DNA of 64,000 nt from Silicimonas algicola (GCF_003148765.1 NZ_QGGV01000011.1:1-64000); one strand, 5' to 3'. Numbered from the stretch's first letter, positions 50,835 through 60,033 are shown. The notes: generated by a model not told the origin, from the sequence alone. Numbers and translations: made by a program.

Positions 50835-52012
50835 ACTTCACCGAGCAAGAGCTTGCCTTCCGGGAGGAGGTGCGGCGCTTCCTTGACGAAAAGCTGCCTG
50901 CAGAGATCGCCGACAAGGTCATCGCGGGCCGCGAGTTGACCAAATCCGACATGGAGCGGTGGCACGCGATCCTGAACGCAAGAGGCTGGCTCGCCTCGAC
51001 CTGGCCGGTCGATTTCGGCGGGCCCGGCTGGGGGCCGGTCGAACGTCACATCTTCGAGGAGGAGGCCTGCCGCGCCGGCGCGCCGCGTGTCCTGCCATTC
51101 GGGCTTCACATGCTGGCCCACGTCCTGATGAAGTTCGGAACGAAGGAACAGCAGGACCACTACCTCCCCCGCATCCTCGAAGGCACCGACTGGTGGTGTC
51201 AGGGGTATTCCGAGCCGGGCGCGGGATCGGACCTCGCCAGCCTCAGGACGACCGCGGTGCGCGGCGGAGACGCCTATCTCGTCAACGGTCAGAAGACCTG
51301 GACGACCCTCGGCCAGCACGCGAACCGGATCTTTTGCCTTGTCCGCACGAAAAAGGATGGAAAGCCGCAGGAGGGGATCAGCTTCCTCCTCGTCGACCTC
51401 GACAGCCCCGGCATCGAGATGCGCCCCATCCGCCTGATCGAAGGCGGGCACGAGGTGAACGAGGTATTCTTCACCGACGTGCGCGTTCCGGCTGAAAACC
51501 TCGTCGGCGACGAGAACCAGGGTTGGACCATCGCCAAGTATCTTCTCACCCACGAGAGGACGAACATTGCCGGCATCGGCTTCTCGGTTCAGGCCTTCGA
51601 GCAGGTGAAGGCGCTGGCTCGGACGGTGAAACGCGGCGGCAAGCGCCTGATCGACGACCCGCTTTATGCCGCGCGGCTGGCCCGCGTCGAGGCCGAACTC
51701 GAGGCGTTGAAGATCACCAACCTCAGGATGCTGTCCAACGCGCAGAAGAACGGCCAGCCCGGCCTCGAAAGCTCGATGCTCAAGATCAAGGGAACGGTGA
51801 TCCGGCAGGCGCTGAACGATCTAGCCCGCCGCGCGCTTGGCCCCGCCGCCGGGCCTTTCCCGGCAGAAGCGCTTGCCGGCAACCTCGAGATCGCGCCGCC
51901 CGAGCACGCCCGCGCCGCGGCGCGGTACTTCAACAACCGCAAGATCTCGATCTTCGGCGGCTCGAACGAGATCCAGCGGAACATCCTCTCCAAGTCGATG
52001 CTGGAGCTTTAG
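50825..52012 (+). CDS. Acyl-CoA dehydrogenase, large-type partner
   Basis: 395 residues. GWLASTWPVDFGGPGWGPVE, QGYSEPGAGSDLASLRT, NGQKTWTTLGQHANRIF and the C-terminal FGGSNEIQRNILSK give the fold. The usual catalytic Glu before G-[TS]-N-E is Phe here (I-F-G-G-S-N-E), as in FadE28-type subunits that work as heteromers. Overlaps the FadJ-like gene; 2 bp before its small partner. Homologue of module 2 of the fused protein at 24134. Confidence 0.9.
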   Translation: MDLNFTEQELAFREEVRRFLDEKLPAEIADKVIAGRELTKSDMERWHAILNARGWLASTWPVDFGGPGWGPVERHIFEEEACRAGAPRVLPFGLHMLAHVLMKFGTKEQQDHYLPRILEGTDWWCQGYSEPGAGSDLASLRTTAVRGGDAYLVNGQKTWTTLGQHANRIFCLVRTKKDGKPQEGISFLLVDLDSPGIEMRPIRLIEGGHEVNEVFFTDVRVPAENLVGDENQGWTIAKYLLTHERTNIAGIGFSVQAFEQVKALARTVKRGGKRLIDDPLYAARLARVEAELEALKITNLRMLSNAQKNGQPGLESSMLKIKGTVIRQALNDLARRALGPAAGPFPAEALAGNLEIAPPEHARAAARYFNNRKISIFGGSNEIQRNILSKSMLEL

Positions 52013-52014
52013 AC

Positions 52015-53085
52015 GTGGATTTCGAAACCTCCGACGACCGCCGGATGCTGGCCGACACGCTGGCGCGCTTCCTTGCCGAGGCCTGCCCGCCCGAAAAGCG
52101 CGCGACGCTGGCTTATGCCGCACCCTTCCACGACCACGAAGCGTGGTCCGGCCTCGCCGGACTCGGCGTCCTGATGGCCTTCATCCCCGAAGCCGAGGGC
52201 GGTCTCGGGGGCAGAGGCTTCGACGTGATGACGGTCTTCGAACAGATCGGCCGCGCCCTGTCGCCCGAACCCGTTCTTCCAGCGCTGATGGCCGCGCGTC
52301 TTCTCCTTGCGGCAAGAGGCGACGTCGATGGCTTGATGAGCGGAGAGGTCCGCCTTGCCGTGGCCATCGGCGAACCCGACGCGCCGTGGGACCTGTCCGA
52401 CATCGCGACACGGGCGGAGCGCAACGCCGACCGGTGGACCCTCACGGGACGCAAAAGTGTCGTCTACGGGGGCAACGACGCCGACCGTCTGCTGGTCGCA
52501 GCGCGGACCGGCGAGGGCCTGTCTCTTTTCGATGTATCCCCTGAAAATGCTGGGGTGATCGGCTACGGCATGATCGACGGCGGCGGCGCGGCCGAGGTGA
52601 TCCTCGACGCCACCCCGGCGACGCTGTTGATCGAGAACGCGGAAGACGCGCTGAACGACGCGCTCGACCACGGCCGCCTTGCGCTCTGCGCCGAAGCCCT
52701 GGGTGCGATGGACCATGTGCAGGCTCTCACGCTCGACTACCTGAAAACCCGCCAGCAGTTCGGCCGCCCCATCGGCAAGAACCAGGCCCTCCAGCACCGC
52801 ATGGTCGATCTGATGACCGAGATCGAGCAGGCGCGGTCCATCACCATCCTCGCCGCTTCGCGCATGGCCGAGGGTGACCGCGCCCGCAGCGTGGCCATGG
52901 CCAAGCACCTGGTGGGGAGGGTCGCGACGCTCGTCGCCGAGGAAGCGATCCAGATGCACGGCGGCATCGCGATGACATGGGAACACCCCGTCTCGCATTA
53001 CGCCAAGCGACTGGTGATGATCGACCACCAGCTCGGCGACACGGACTTTCACCTGTCCCGGCTGATGGAGGATCTCCGCGCCTGA
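52015..53085 (+). CDS. Acyl-CoA dehydrogenase, small-type partner
   Basis: 356 residues, GTG start 2 bp after the TAG of the large partner. LKTRQQFGRPIGKNQALQHR and IQMHGGIAMTWEHPVSHYAKR are the conserved C-terminal motifs; the middle domain is short and diverged, as in FadE29-type subunits. Homologue of module 1 of the fused enzyme at 24134. The pair probably forms an alpha2beta2 dehydrogenase for branched or bulky acyl-CoAs. Confidence 0.88.
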   Translation: MDFETSDDRRMLADTLARFLAEACPPEKRATLAYAAPFHDHEAWSGLAGLGVLMAFIPEAEGGLGGRGFDVMTVFEQIGRALSPEPVLPALMAARLLLAARGDVDGLMSGEVRLAVAIGEPDAPWDLSDIATRAERNADRWTLTGRKSVVYGGNDADRLLVAARTGEGLSLFDVSPENAGVIGYGMIDGGGAAEVILDATPATLLIENAEDALNDALDHGRLALCAEALGAMDHVQALTLDYLKTRQQFGRPIGKNQALQHRMVDLMTEIEQARSITILAASRMAEGDRARSVAMAKHLVGRVATLVAEEAIQMHGGIAMTWEHPVSHYAKRLVMIDHQLGDTDFHLSRLMEDLRA

Positions 53086-53116
53086 GGCCGTCTTCTGTCG
53101 CAAAATACTCCGGGGT

Positions 53117-53133
53117 CTGGGGCAGCGCCCCAG
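53117..53133. terminator. GC-rich hairpin between convergent genes
   Basis: CTGGGGC AGC GCCCCAG, perfect 7-bp arms, in the 49-bp gap between the dehydrogenase (+) and the thioesterase (-). It can serve both directions. The same GGGGCAGCGCCC core is found near 60005. Confidence 0.55.
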
Positions 53134-53134
53134 C

Positions 53135-53533
53135 TCACCCCTTCCGGTAGCGAAACACGCCCGTGGCGGTCGCGACGATTTCGCCCGTCTCGTCCTCGAC
53201 CCGGCCCGACGCGAAGAAGGTGGACGAGCCGCCGCCCGTCTTTCGGCCTTCCGCGATCAGAAGCGACCCCTTCGGCCGCGACAGGAAGTTCGTCGTCATC
53301 GACAGCGTCATCGCCATGACGCGGGTGTCGGGATCGCCTGTGAAGCAGCCCGCGTAGCCCATCACCGTGTCGAGAAGGACGGCATGGACCCCTCCGTGAG
53401 GGATGCCGTGGCGGTTCAGGATCGCGTCCGTCACGTCCAGCTCGAAGCGCGCATAATCCGCGCTCCAGTCCGCCATGCGAAAGCCGATGAGTTTCTGAAA
53501 GGGATAGGGATCTTCCCTCAGCCGTGGATCCAT
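53135..53533 (-). CDS. PaaI-family hot-dog thioesterase
   Basis: 132 residues. Hot-dog motif RHGIPHGGVHAVLLDTVMGYAG, in which HGG positions the CoA thioester and the Asp is the likely catalytic acid. C-terminal GRKTGGGSSTFFASGRV, VFRYRKG. Start MDPRLREDP at 53533 is preceded by GGGAAGG. Hydrolyses a dead-end or product acyl-CoA of the neighbouring degradation genes; chain or ring specificity is not visible. Confidence 0.88.
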   Translation of the reverse strand: MDPRLREDPYPFQKLIGFRMADWSADYARFELDVTDAILNRHGIPHGGVHAVLLDTVMGYAGCFTGDPDTRVMAMTLSMTTNFLSRPKGSLLIAEGRKTGGGSSTFFASGRVEDETGEIVATATGVFRYRKG

Positions 53534-53576
53534 CGCGCCTTCCCCGTTCCCGTCATCCCGATATCCCCGCATCGCC

Positions 53577-54605
53577 TCAGCCCCTCCCCGCCGCCGCAAG
53601 ACCCGAGGTTGCGTAGCCGGGCACCTGCGCACCAAGCTGAAGCGCGCGTTCGGGGTTCGAGGCGTTGCCGTCTAGGGCCCGCCGCTTCACACCCTGGAGG
53701 ATGGCGGCCATGCGGAAGAAGGCGAAGGCCAGGTAGAACTCCAGCCGGTCGATGCCGGGCAGTCCCATGCGCCGGCAATAGTCCTCGACGAAGGCAGCGT
53801 CCGAGGGCAGGCCGAGTGCTGCGCGGTTCACGCCCGCCAGTCCGCGTCCCGCGGTGCCCGCTGGCCTGCTCCATTGCATCAGGACCGCCGCCAGGTCGGC
53901 GAAAGGGTGGCCGAGCGTCGAGAGCTCCCAGTCCAGCACGGCGACGATCCGCGGCGCATCCGGCGCAATCAGAAGGTTGTCGAGCCGGTAGTCGCCGTGA
54001 ACCAGCGCCACCAGCCCATCGTCCGGTGGCATTTCGGCATCGAGCCACTGGATCAGCGCATCCATGTCCGGGATCGTCTCGGTCTCGCTCGCGCGGTACT
54101 GTTTGGTCCAGCGGTCGACCTGGCGGCGATAATAGCTGCCGTGCGGCCCGTAGTCGGCCAGTCCCACGGCATCGAGGTCGACCGAATGGATCGCGGCCAG
54201 GACCCGCGCCATGTCCTGCACGATGGCGGTCCGGTCGTCCTTCGTCAGGCCAGGCATGGCGGGATCGTTGAACGTGCGGCCCGGCACCAGGTCCATCAGG
54301 TAGAAGGCCGAGCCTATGACGCCGTCGTCCTCGCAAAGCGCGTGCATTCGCGCCACTGGGACGTCTGTTCCGGCCAGCGCGGATTGCACGCCGAACTCCC
54401 GTTCGACGGCATGGGCGGACTTCAGCAGCACGCCCGGAGGCTTCCGGCGCAGCACATAGTCGCCGGCCGCCGTGCGCAACGCATAGGTCGGGTTCGACTG
54501 CCCGGTCTGGAACTTCTCGACCCCGACGGGCCTCTCGAAGCCGGGCAGCCGGTCTCTGGCCCACAGGGCCACCGCGTCGACGTCGAGAGTTAGCGCGTCC
54601 GTCAC
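53577..54605 (-). CDS. APH-family phosphotransferase (ACAD10/11 kinase-like)
   Basis: 342 residues of the aminoglycoside phosphotransferase fold. GQSNPTYALRTAAGDYVLRR is the nucleotide loop with its Lys/Arg, LVHGDYRLDNLLIAP carries the catalytic Asp, and VLDWELSTLGHPFADLA binds Mg. These match the kinase domain of ACAD10/ACAD11, which phosphorylates 4-hydroxyacyl-CoAs in 4-hydroxy acid degradation. The place beside two acyl-CoA dehydrogenases supports this rather than antibiotic resistance. Confidence 0.86.
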   Translation of the reverse strand: MTDALTLDVDAVALWARDRLPGFERPVGVEKFQTGQSNPTYALRTAAGDYVLRRKPPGVLLKSAHAVEREFGVQSALAGTDVPVARMHALCEDDGVIGSAFYLMDLVPGRTFNDPAMPGLTKDDRTAIVQDMARVLAAIHSVDLDAVGLADYGPHGSYYRRQVDRWTKQYRASETETIPDMDALIQWLDAEMPPDDGLVALVHGDYRLDNLLIAPDAPRIVAVLDWELSTLGHPFADLAAVLMQWSRPAGTAGRGLAGVNRAALGLPSDAAFVEDYCRRMGLPGIDRLEFYLAFAFFRMAAILQGVKRRALDGNASNPERALQLGAQVPGYATSGLAAAGRG

Positions 54606-54608
54606 CGC

Positions 54609-55601
54609 TCAGCCCCGTCCTCTCTCGATCATCGGCAGAACGTCCGCGCAGGCCGTGCGATACTCCGTCTCGATCCGGTCGACGAGGGCCGCGACCGGCA
54701 CCACCTCGCGCACCGCGCCGATGCCCATGCCCGACCCCCAGATGTCGCGCCAGGCCCTGGGCTTCGCGGATCCCTTCGAGAAATCCATCGGCTTTGCGTC
54801 CGCCAGCATGGTGTCCGCGTCCAGCCCCGCCCGCGCGATCGACGGCTTCAGGTAGTTGCCGGGAATGCCGGTGAAGGCGGCCGAGTTCACGATGTCCTCG
54901 GCGCCCGAGTCGACGATCATCGCCTTGTAGTCGTCGGGCGCCTGCGCCTCGACCGTCGCGATGAACGGCGAACCGACATAGCCGAGGTCCGCCCCCATCA
55001 CCTGCGCCGCCAACAGGCTGCGCCCGGTGGCGATGCACCCGGAGAGAAGGACAGGGCCGTCGAACCACGCCCGGATCTCCGAGACGAGAGCGAAGGGAGA
55101 CTGCGGCCCCGCGTGCCCGCCCGCCCCGGCGGCGACCGCGATCAGGGCATCCGCACCCTTGTCGATGGCCTTCCGCGCAAAGGTGTCGTTGATGATGTCG
55201 TGCATCACGAAGCCGCCCGCCTCATGCGCTATGGCGTTCACCTCGGGCCGCGCGCCAAGCGAGGTGATCCAGAGCGGCACGCGCCACTTCGCGCAGATCT
55301 CGACGTCGCGCATCAGGCGCTCGTTCGAACGGTGGACGATCTGGTTGACCGCGAAGGGTGCGGCGGGCCGGTCGGGGTTCGCCTGATTGTGGCGGTCGAG
55401 CTCCTCGGTGATCCGCTTCAGCCAGCGCTCCAGCATCGGCGTCGCGTCGCCGTCCTCGTCGCGCGCGTTTAGCGCGGGGAAGGATCCGACGATCCCCGCC
55501 TTGCACTGCGCGATGACGAGGTCCGGGCCGGACACGAGGAACATGGGGGCGCCTACCATCGGAAGGCGCAGGGATTGCAGGATCGGCGGAAGGCCCGGCA
55601 T
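54609..55601 (-). CDS. Nitronate-monooxygenase-like FMN protein (NPD family)
   Basis: 330 residues. LRLPMVGAPMFLVSGPDLV, the central GAGGHAGPQSPFALV, and GADLGYVGSPFIATVEA are FMN-binding features of 2-nitropropane dioxygenase-like proteins. Function in this family is broad (nitronate detoxification, enoyl reductases). ATG 55601 overlaps, as TGATG, the stop of a 12-codon open frame that carries the strong ribosome-binding site AAGGAG; see findings. 3 bp before the kinase gene, so co-transcribed. Confidence 0.85.
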   Translation of the reverse strand: MPGLPPILQSLRLPMVGAPMFLVSGPDLVIAQCKAGIVGSFPALNARDEDGDATPMLERWLKRITEELDRHNQANPDRPAAPFAVNQIVHRSNERLMRDVEICAKWRVPLWITSLGARPEVNAIAHEAGGFVMHDIINDTFARKAIDKGADALIAVAAGAGGHAGPQSPFALVSEIRAWFDGPVLLSGCIATGRSLLAAQVMGADLGYVGSPFIATVEAQAPDDYKAMIVDSGAEDIVNSAAFTGIPGNYLKPSIARAGLDADTMLADAKPMDFSKGSAKPRAWRDIWGSGMGIGAVREVVPVAALVDRIETEYRTACADVLPMIERGRG

Positions 55602-55778
55602 CAGGATGGCGCACTCGCACTCGGCAGGGCTTCGGGCATGGGGTCTCCTTCCTGTCCTGCGACGAGTCATGCAATGCGGAACGGTCGTTCGCAAGGTCGC
55701 CAGCCCGGCGCATCGACCTGACGCCTTGCAATTCCCCGCCCCTGCGCGAAAAAGTGCGACGAGCAGAGGAGGGACGGC

Positions 55779-56231
55779 ATGGCAGGCCTGTATTTCGAGG
55801 AATTCCACGAGGGCCAGCACTTCGTCCACGAGTTGCGGCGGACCGTGACCGAGGCCGACAACACCATGTTCAGCCTCATGTCGATGAACCCGCAGCCTCT
55901 GCACATCGACGCGCACTTCGCCGAAGGGACCGAGTGGGGGCAGCGGCTGTTCAATTCGATGTTCACCTTCGCGATCATGGTGGGCCTGAGCGTGCAGGAC
56001 ACGACGCTCGGGACGACGGTGGGCAACCTGGGCTTCTCCGAGGTGACCTTCCCCGCGCCGGTCTTCCACGGCGACACGCTGAGAGCGGAAACGCGCGTCC
56101 TGTCGGTGCGCGAAAGCAAGTCGAAACCCGATCGCGGCCTCGTCGAATTCGAGCACTCCTGCTTCAAGCAGGACGGCACGCTGGTCGCGCGCTGCAAGCG
56201 GATGGCCATGATGATGAAGCGGGCGGTGTGA
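55779..56231 (+). CDS. MaoC-family hot-dog dehydratase
   Basis: 150 residues. GLYFEEFHEGQHFVHEL at the start and the hydratase region TEADNTMFSLMSMNPQPLHID follow the MaoC pattern in which Asp is followed by N-P-x-x-L-H; here the Asp position is Met-Asn. Resembles the mesaconyl-CoA/beta-methylmalyl-CoA dehydratase-like group, but the assignment beyond MaoC is uncertain. Divergent from the NMO-like gene (177-bp gap), 4 bp before the gamma-glutamyltransferase gene. Confidence 0.84.
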   Translation: MAGLYFEEFHEGQHFVHELRRTVTEADNTMFSLMSMNPQPLHIDAHFAEGTEWGQRLFNSMFTFAIMVGLSVQDTTLGTTVGNLGFSEVTFPAPVFHGDTLRAETRVLSVRESKSKPDRGLVEFEHSCFKQDGTLVARCKRMAMMMKRAV

Positions 56232-56235
56232 CGCG

Positions 56236-58029
56236 ATGACCTTCACCACACGCCCCGACATCCTCGGCACCTTCGGCGCGGTCGCCACGACACACTGGAT
56301 CGCCAGCGCCGTGGGGATGCGGATGCTGGAGGCCGGCGGCACGGCCGCCGACGCTGCCGCCGCCGCCGGCTTTACCCTGAACGTCGTCGAGCCGCATCTG
56401 AACGGGCCCTTGGGCGACATGCCCGCCCTCGTGTGGGCCGCCGACGCGGAAGCGCCGCGCATGATCTGCGGGCAGGGGACGGCGCCAGCGGGAGCCACGG
56501 TGGCGCATTACCGCGACCAGGGGCTGGACCTGATCCCGGGGGCGGGCCACCTCGCCACGGTCATCCCGGGCGCGTTCGACGCCTGGATTGTCATGCTGTC
56601 GCTCCACGGGCGGCTGACGCTGCGCGAGGTGCTGGAGCCCGCGATCCACTACGCCAGGCATGGCCATCCGATCCTCGCGCGGGTCTGCGACACCATCGCG
56701 GGGCAGGCCGATCTCTTCCGCGCCGAGTGGCCGACGTCTGCCGCCGTCTGGCTGCCGGGCGGCGACGTGCCCCAACCGGGAGCGCTGTTCCGGAACGTCC
56801 AGCTTGCCGATTTCTGGACACGCCTTCTGGAGGAGGCCGAGACAGCGTCGGGCCGCGAGGCGCAGATCGAGGTGGCGCGTCGCGCGTTCCGCGAGGGTTT
56901 CGTCGCCGAGGCTATCGACGGCTTCGTTCGCGAAATCGAACCGATGGACGGCACCGGCGTTCGTCGCAAGGGCGTGTTGACAGGGGCGGACATGGCCGGA
57001 TGGCGCGCGACCGTGGAGGATACGGTCTCGACCCGTCACGCGGGGTGGGAGGTCTTCAAGGGCGGGTTCTGGTCGCAGGGTCCGGTCCAGCTTCAGGCGC
57101 TGAACATCCTCGACGCGCTCGGTATCGCCGGAGAGGCGCCGCTGTCGGACGGCTTCGTCCACAAGGTGACCGAGGCGCTGAAACTCGCCTTCGCCGACCG
57201 CGAGGCGTTCTATGGCGACCCGGATCACGCCGACATTCCAGCAGACCGTCTCTTGTCGCCGGACTACGCCCGCGAGCGCGCAACCCAGATCGGAGACACC
57301 GCGTCCCGCGACCTGCGTCCCGGCAGGATCGTGGGCTTCGAGACGCTGGCCGACGCCGCCATCGCCCGCTCCGCCCGGATCGGCACAGGTGCGGGGGCGG
57401 GTCTCGGCGGGGGCGAACCGACGATGGCGCACCTCGCCAACCGGAGGGGCGACACTGTCCACATCGATGTCATCGACCGCTGGGGCACGATGGTCTCGGC
57501 CACTCCCTCGGGCGGCTGGCTCCAGTCGAACCCGGTCGTGCCGGGCCTCGGCGTGCCGCTGAACAGCCGGGCGCAGATGTTCTGGCTGGACGAGGGGCTG
57601 CCCACGACGCTTGCGCCCGGACGCAGGCCCCGCACGACGCTGTCGCCCTCGATGGCGCGCGCGCCGGACGGGACGCGGATGGCTTATGGCACGCCGGGCG
57701 GCGATCAGCAGGACCAGTGGCAGCTGACCTTCATCCTGCGGATGATCCACCACGGCATGACGCCGCAGCAGGCCATCGACGGGCCGCTGTTCCACACCGG
57801 TCACCTGCAGGCCAGCTTCTATCCGCGCGGACTGAAACCCGCGCACCTGATGATCGAGCCGGCCTTCGCCCAGGCCACCCTCGAGGCGCTGCGCGCGCGC
57901 GGCCACGCGGTCGAGGTCTCGGAACCCTGGGCGGTCGGCCGCCTGACCGCCGCGCTGCGCCGTCCGGACGGGGTGATCTCGGCCGCTGCCACGCCGCGGC
58001 TGATGCAGGCCTACGCCATTGGACGTTGA
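56236..58029 (+). CDS. Gamma-glutamyltransferase family protein
   Basis: 597 residues. Ntn-hydrolase proenzyme: the N-terminal large subunit has AGGTAADAAAAAGFTLNVVEPH and LEPAIHYARHGHPI. The autocleavage site and catalytic Thr lie in RRGDTVHIDVID (the Thr before VHIDV), and PSGGWLQSN and TPGGDQQDQW line the active site. No signal peptide is seen, so it may be cytoplasmic, as for GGT-like cephalosporin acylases or glutathione hydrolases. Its stop overlaps the permease TTG start. Confidence 0.87.
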   Translation: MTFTTRPDILGTFGAVATTHWIASAVGMRMLEAGGTAADAAAAAGFTLNVVEPHLNGPLGDMPALVWAADAEAPRMICGQGTAPAGATVAHYRDQGLDLIPGAGHLATVIPGAFDAWIVMLSLHGRLTLREVLEPAIHYARHGHPILARVCDTIAGQADLFRAEWPTSAAVWLPGGDVPQPGALFRNVQLADFWTRLLEEAETASGREAQIEVARRAFREGFVAEAIDGFVREIEPMDGTGVRRKGVLTGADMAGWRATVEDTVSTRHAGWEVFKGGFWSQGPVQLQALNILDALGIAGEAPLSDGFVHKVTEALKLAFADREAFYGDPDHADIPADRLLSPDYARERATQIGDTASRDLRPGRIVGFETLADAAIARSARIGTGAGAGLGGGEPTMAHLANRRGDTVHIDVIDRWGTMVSATPSGGWLQSNPVVPGLGVPLNSRAQMFWLDEGLPTTLAPGRRPRTTLSPSMARAPDGTRMAYGTPGGDQQDQWQLTFILRMIHHGMTPQQAIDGPLFHTGHLQASFYPRGLKPAHLMIEPAFAQATLEALRARGHAVEVSEPWAVGRLTAALRRPDGVISAAATPRLMQAYAIGR

Positions 58030-58780
58030 CCTGTCGTTCCTCGGCAGTGCGATGGAGCTTTTCTCGGTGCCCGCGCTTCTTGGCATCGCGGCAGCAAGCT
58101 TCATCGGGTCCTTCATCACCGTGGCGCTCGGCATCGGAGGCGGCGCGCTGATGCTGGCCGCGCTGGCGAGCCTGATGCCGCCCGCGGCCCTGATCCCGGT
58201 CCACGGCGCGATCCAGATCGGGTCGAACCTGTTCCGCGCTGGCATCCTTCTCGGCCATGTCTACTGGCCACCGTTCCTCGCCTTCACCATAGGCTCGGTC
58301 ATCGGCGCAGTGGCGGGCGGGTCGATCGTCGTCAACCTGCCGCCGCCCTACGTCCAGATCGGCGTCGGCGCCTTCGTCATCTGGAGCGTGCTGTCGAAAC
58401 CGCCCGCCTGGCTGTCGCGCTGGCCGGGCCTGACCGGGGGCATCTCCAGCTTCCTGACGATGTTCTTCGGCGCGACGGGCCTTTTCGTCGCGAACTTCAC
58501 CAAGTCGCTCAACCTCCCCCGCCAGAGCCACGTCGCAACCCATGCCTCGCTGATGACGCTGCAACACGTGCTGAAGGTGGCGATCTTCGCCATCCTCGGC
58601 TTCGCCTTCGGCCCGTGGCTTGGGTTCATCGTGGTGATGGTGCTCGCTGGTCTCGCGGGAACGCTGGCGGGGAAACTTCTGCTGAACCGGATGACCGACC
58701 ACGGCTTCAAACGCGCGCTCGACGTGATCCTGATCCTCGTGTCGCTGCGGCTGATCTGGACCGGCGTCGCGGCGCTCTGA
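58019..58780 (+). CDS. TauE/SafE-family sulfite/organosulfonate exporter-like permease
   Basis: 253 residues, about eight membrane segments. GIAAASFIGSFITVALGIGGG near the start and the second repeat GGISSFLTMFFGATGLFVANF show the family duplication. Likely TTG start 58019 overlapping the GGT stop by 11 bp, so translation is coupled. Pairing with a gamma-glutamyltransferase suggests movement of a sulfur compound from glutathione or a conjugate; inference only. Confidence 0.83.
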   Translation: MDVDLSFLGSAMELFSVPALLGIAAASFIGSFITVALGIGGGALMLAALASLMPPAALIPVHGAIQIGSNLFRAGILLGHVYWPPFLAFTIGSVIGAVAGGSIVVNLPPPYVQIGVGAFVIWSVLSKPPAWLSRWPGLTGGISSFLTMFFGATGLFVANFTKSLNLPRQSHVATHASLMTLQHVLKVAIFAILGFAFGPWLGFIVVMVLAGLAGTLAGKLLLNRMTDHGFKRALDVILILVSLRLIWTGVAAL

Positions 58781-58783
58781 GCG

Positions 58784-59809
58784 TCAGACCGAGGCGCGTA
58801 CGACCAGGGGGCAGTCGACCTTGACCTGGATCGGCACCGTGTTGTGGCCGCCCGCCATGTCGATCAGGATCTCTGCCGCGATCTCTCCCATTTCATAGTG
58901 CGGCAGGACCATGGTCGTCAGCGGCGGGTGCATGTCCTTGGCGATCTCGCGGTCGTCGAAGCCGATGACGGAGATGTCGTCGGGAATTTTCAGCCCCGCC
59001 TCGCGGATCGCCTCGTAGCAGCCGAAGGCCATGGGGTCGTTGGCGCAGAAGATCGCGTCGGGCCGGGTTTCGAGCGCCAGAAGCGCCTTCGTCTCCTCAT
59101 AGCCCGAGCGCGCCTCCCAGTTGCCGTCGCGGACGAGAACGGGGTCGAACGGGATTTCGCGCGAGGCCAGCGCCTGGCGATAGCCCCGGGCGCGGTCCTG
59201 CGTCGCCTCGAGCCCCTCAAGCCCGTTGATGAGCGCGATCCGCGTCCGGCCCCTGTCCAGAAGATGTTCGACTGCAGTGCGGCCTCCAAGCGCGTCCCCG
59301 GGCACAACCGAATGAAGCGAACGATCCTTGTCCCAGCCGTTCAGAAGGACGGTCGGGTGCCGCGTGACCTGCGCGGATGGCCGGACCTGCCGCGTGAGGA
59401 TGGTGCCGTAGATGATCCCCGCCAGCGGCGTCGACTGGAACTGCTCCATCACCACCGCTTCGTTCTCGGCGTCTGCGGCCACGGCGAGGACGGCGTTCAG
59501 CCCGAACTCCAGCGCCTTCTTCTGCGCGCCGTCGAAGGCGGCGGTCATCCAGGGATCCGAGGAAATCTCGTCGGCGAGGAACAGAAGCACGGGCTGGGTG
59601 TCGGGAAGCTTGCGCGACTTCCGCCGCGGCAGGCTGTAGCCCAGATCGCGCGCGGCCGTGCGCACCCTCTCGCGCGTTGTCTCGGCCAGCTTGACGTCGG
59701 GGCTGCCGTTCAGGACCAGGGACACCGTCGCCTGCGAGACGCCGGCAAGTTCGGCGACATCCATCATCGTTGCGCGCGACTTCTTCCGGCCTTTCGGCGT
59801 AGCGTCCAT
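58784..59809 (-). CDS. LacI-family transcriptional regulator, probably of inositol genes
   Basis: 341 residues. Helix-turn-helix at the N-terminus: MMDVAELAGVSQATVSLVLNG, then a periplasmic-binding-like domain with RIALINGLEGLEATQDRARGYR and ISVIGFDDREIAKDMHPPLTT. Divergent from iolC, with 225 bp between starts containing three dyads. This suggests control of iolCB with an inositol-derived effector. ATG 59809 is preferred; ATG 59824 would lie 3 bp from the palindrome at 59828 and has no ribosome-binding site. Confidence 0.88.
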   Translation of the reverse strand: MDATPKGRKKSRATMMDVAELAGVSQATVSLVLNGSPDVKLAETTRERVRTAARDLGYSLPRRKSRKLPDTQPVLLFLADEISSDPWMTAAFDGAQKKALEFGLNAVLAVAADAENEAVVMEQFQSTPLAGIIYGTILTRQVRPSAQVTRHPTVLLNGWDKDRSLHSVVPGDALGGRTAVEHLLDRGRTRIALINGLEGLEATQDRARGYRQALASREIPFDPVLVRDGNWEARSGYEETKALLALETRPDAIFCANDPMAFGCYEAIREAGLKIPDDISVIGFDDREIAKDMHPPLTTMVLPHYEMGEIAAEILIDMAGGHNTVPIQVKVDCPLVVRASV

Positions 59810-59827
59810 TCGTGTCCGTCCCATTCG

Positions 59828-59840
59828 GCGAAAGTTTCGC
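59828..59840. promoter_or_regulatory. Palindrome GCGAAAGTTTCGC, candidate LacI-family operator
   Basis: Perfect 6-1-6 dyad just upstream of the LacI gene, partly repeated as GCTAAAGATTTTCGC at 59839-59853. Place and symmetry suit autoregulation. Confidence 0.55.
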
Positions 59841-59860
59841 TAAAGATTTTCGCTCTCGGA

Positions 59861-59874
59861 TGCAAGTCTTTGCA
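59861..59874. promoter_or_regulatory. Dyad TGCAAGTCTTTGCA, candidate operator
   Basis: 5-4-5 inverted repeat in the iolC/LacI intergenic region. LacI-family sites often contain TGCAA half-sites. A further dyad, CAACAT (59891-59896) with ATGTTG (59909-59914), lies beside it. Confidence 0.45.
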
Positions 59875-60033
59875 TATGCGGCTCACATCTCAACATGAAG
59901 GGTTGAAAATGTTGTCATTTCGTCTCATCCCGAGCGCCCTTGCCGAGGCAGAGGCGCTTCTCATTCCCTATTCCGCGCGTTAGGTGACGTAGCGGAGGCG
60001 GCGCGGGGCAGCGCCCAGAAGAAGGCGGCGACC

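Noticed and set aside
53577-54605. Aminoglycoside resistance gene
   Set aside because: Fold matches, but the sequence and neighbours match the ACAD11-type kinase group.
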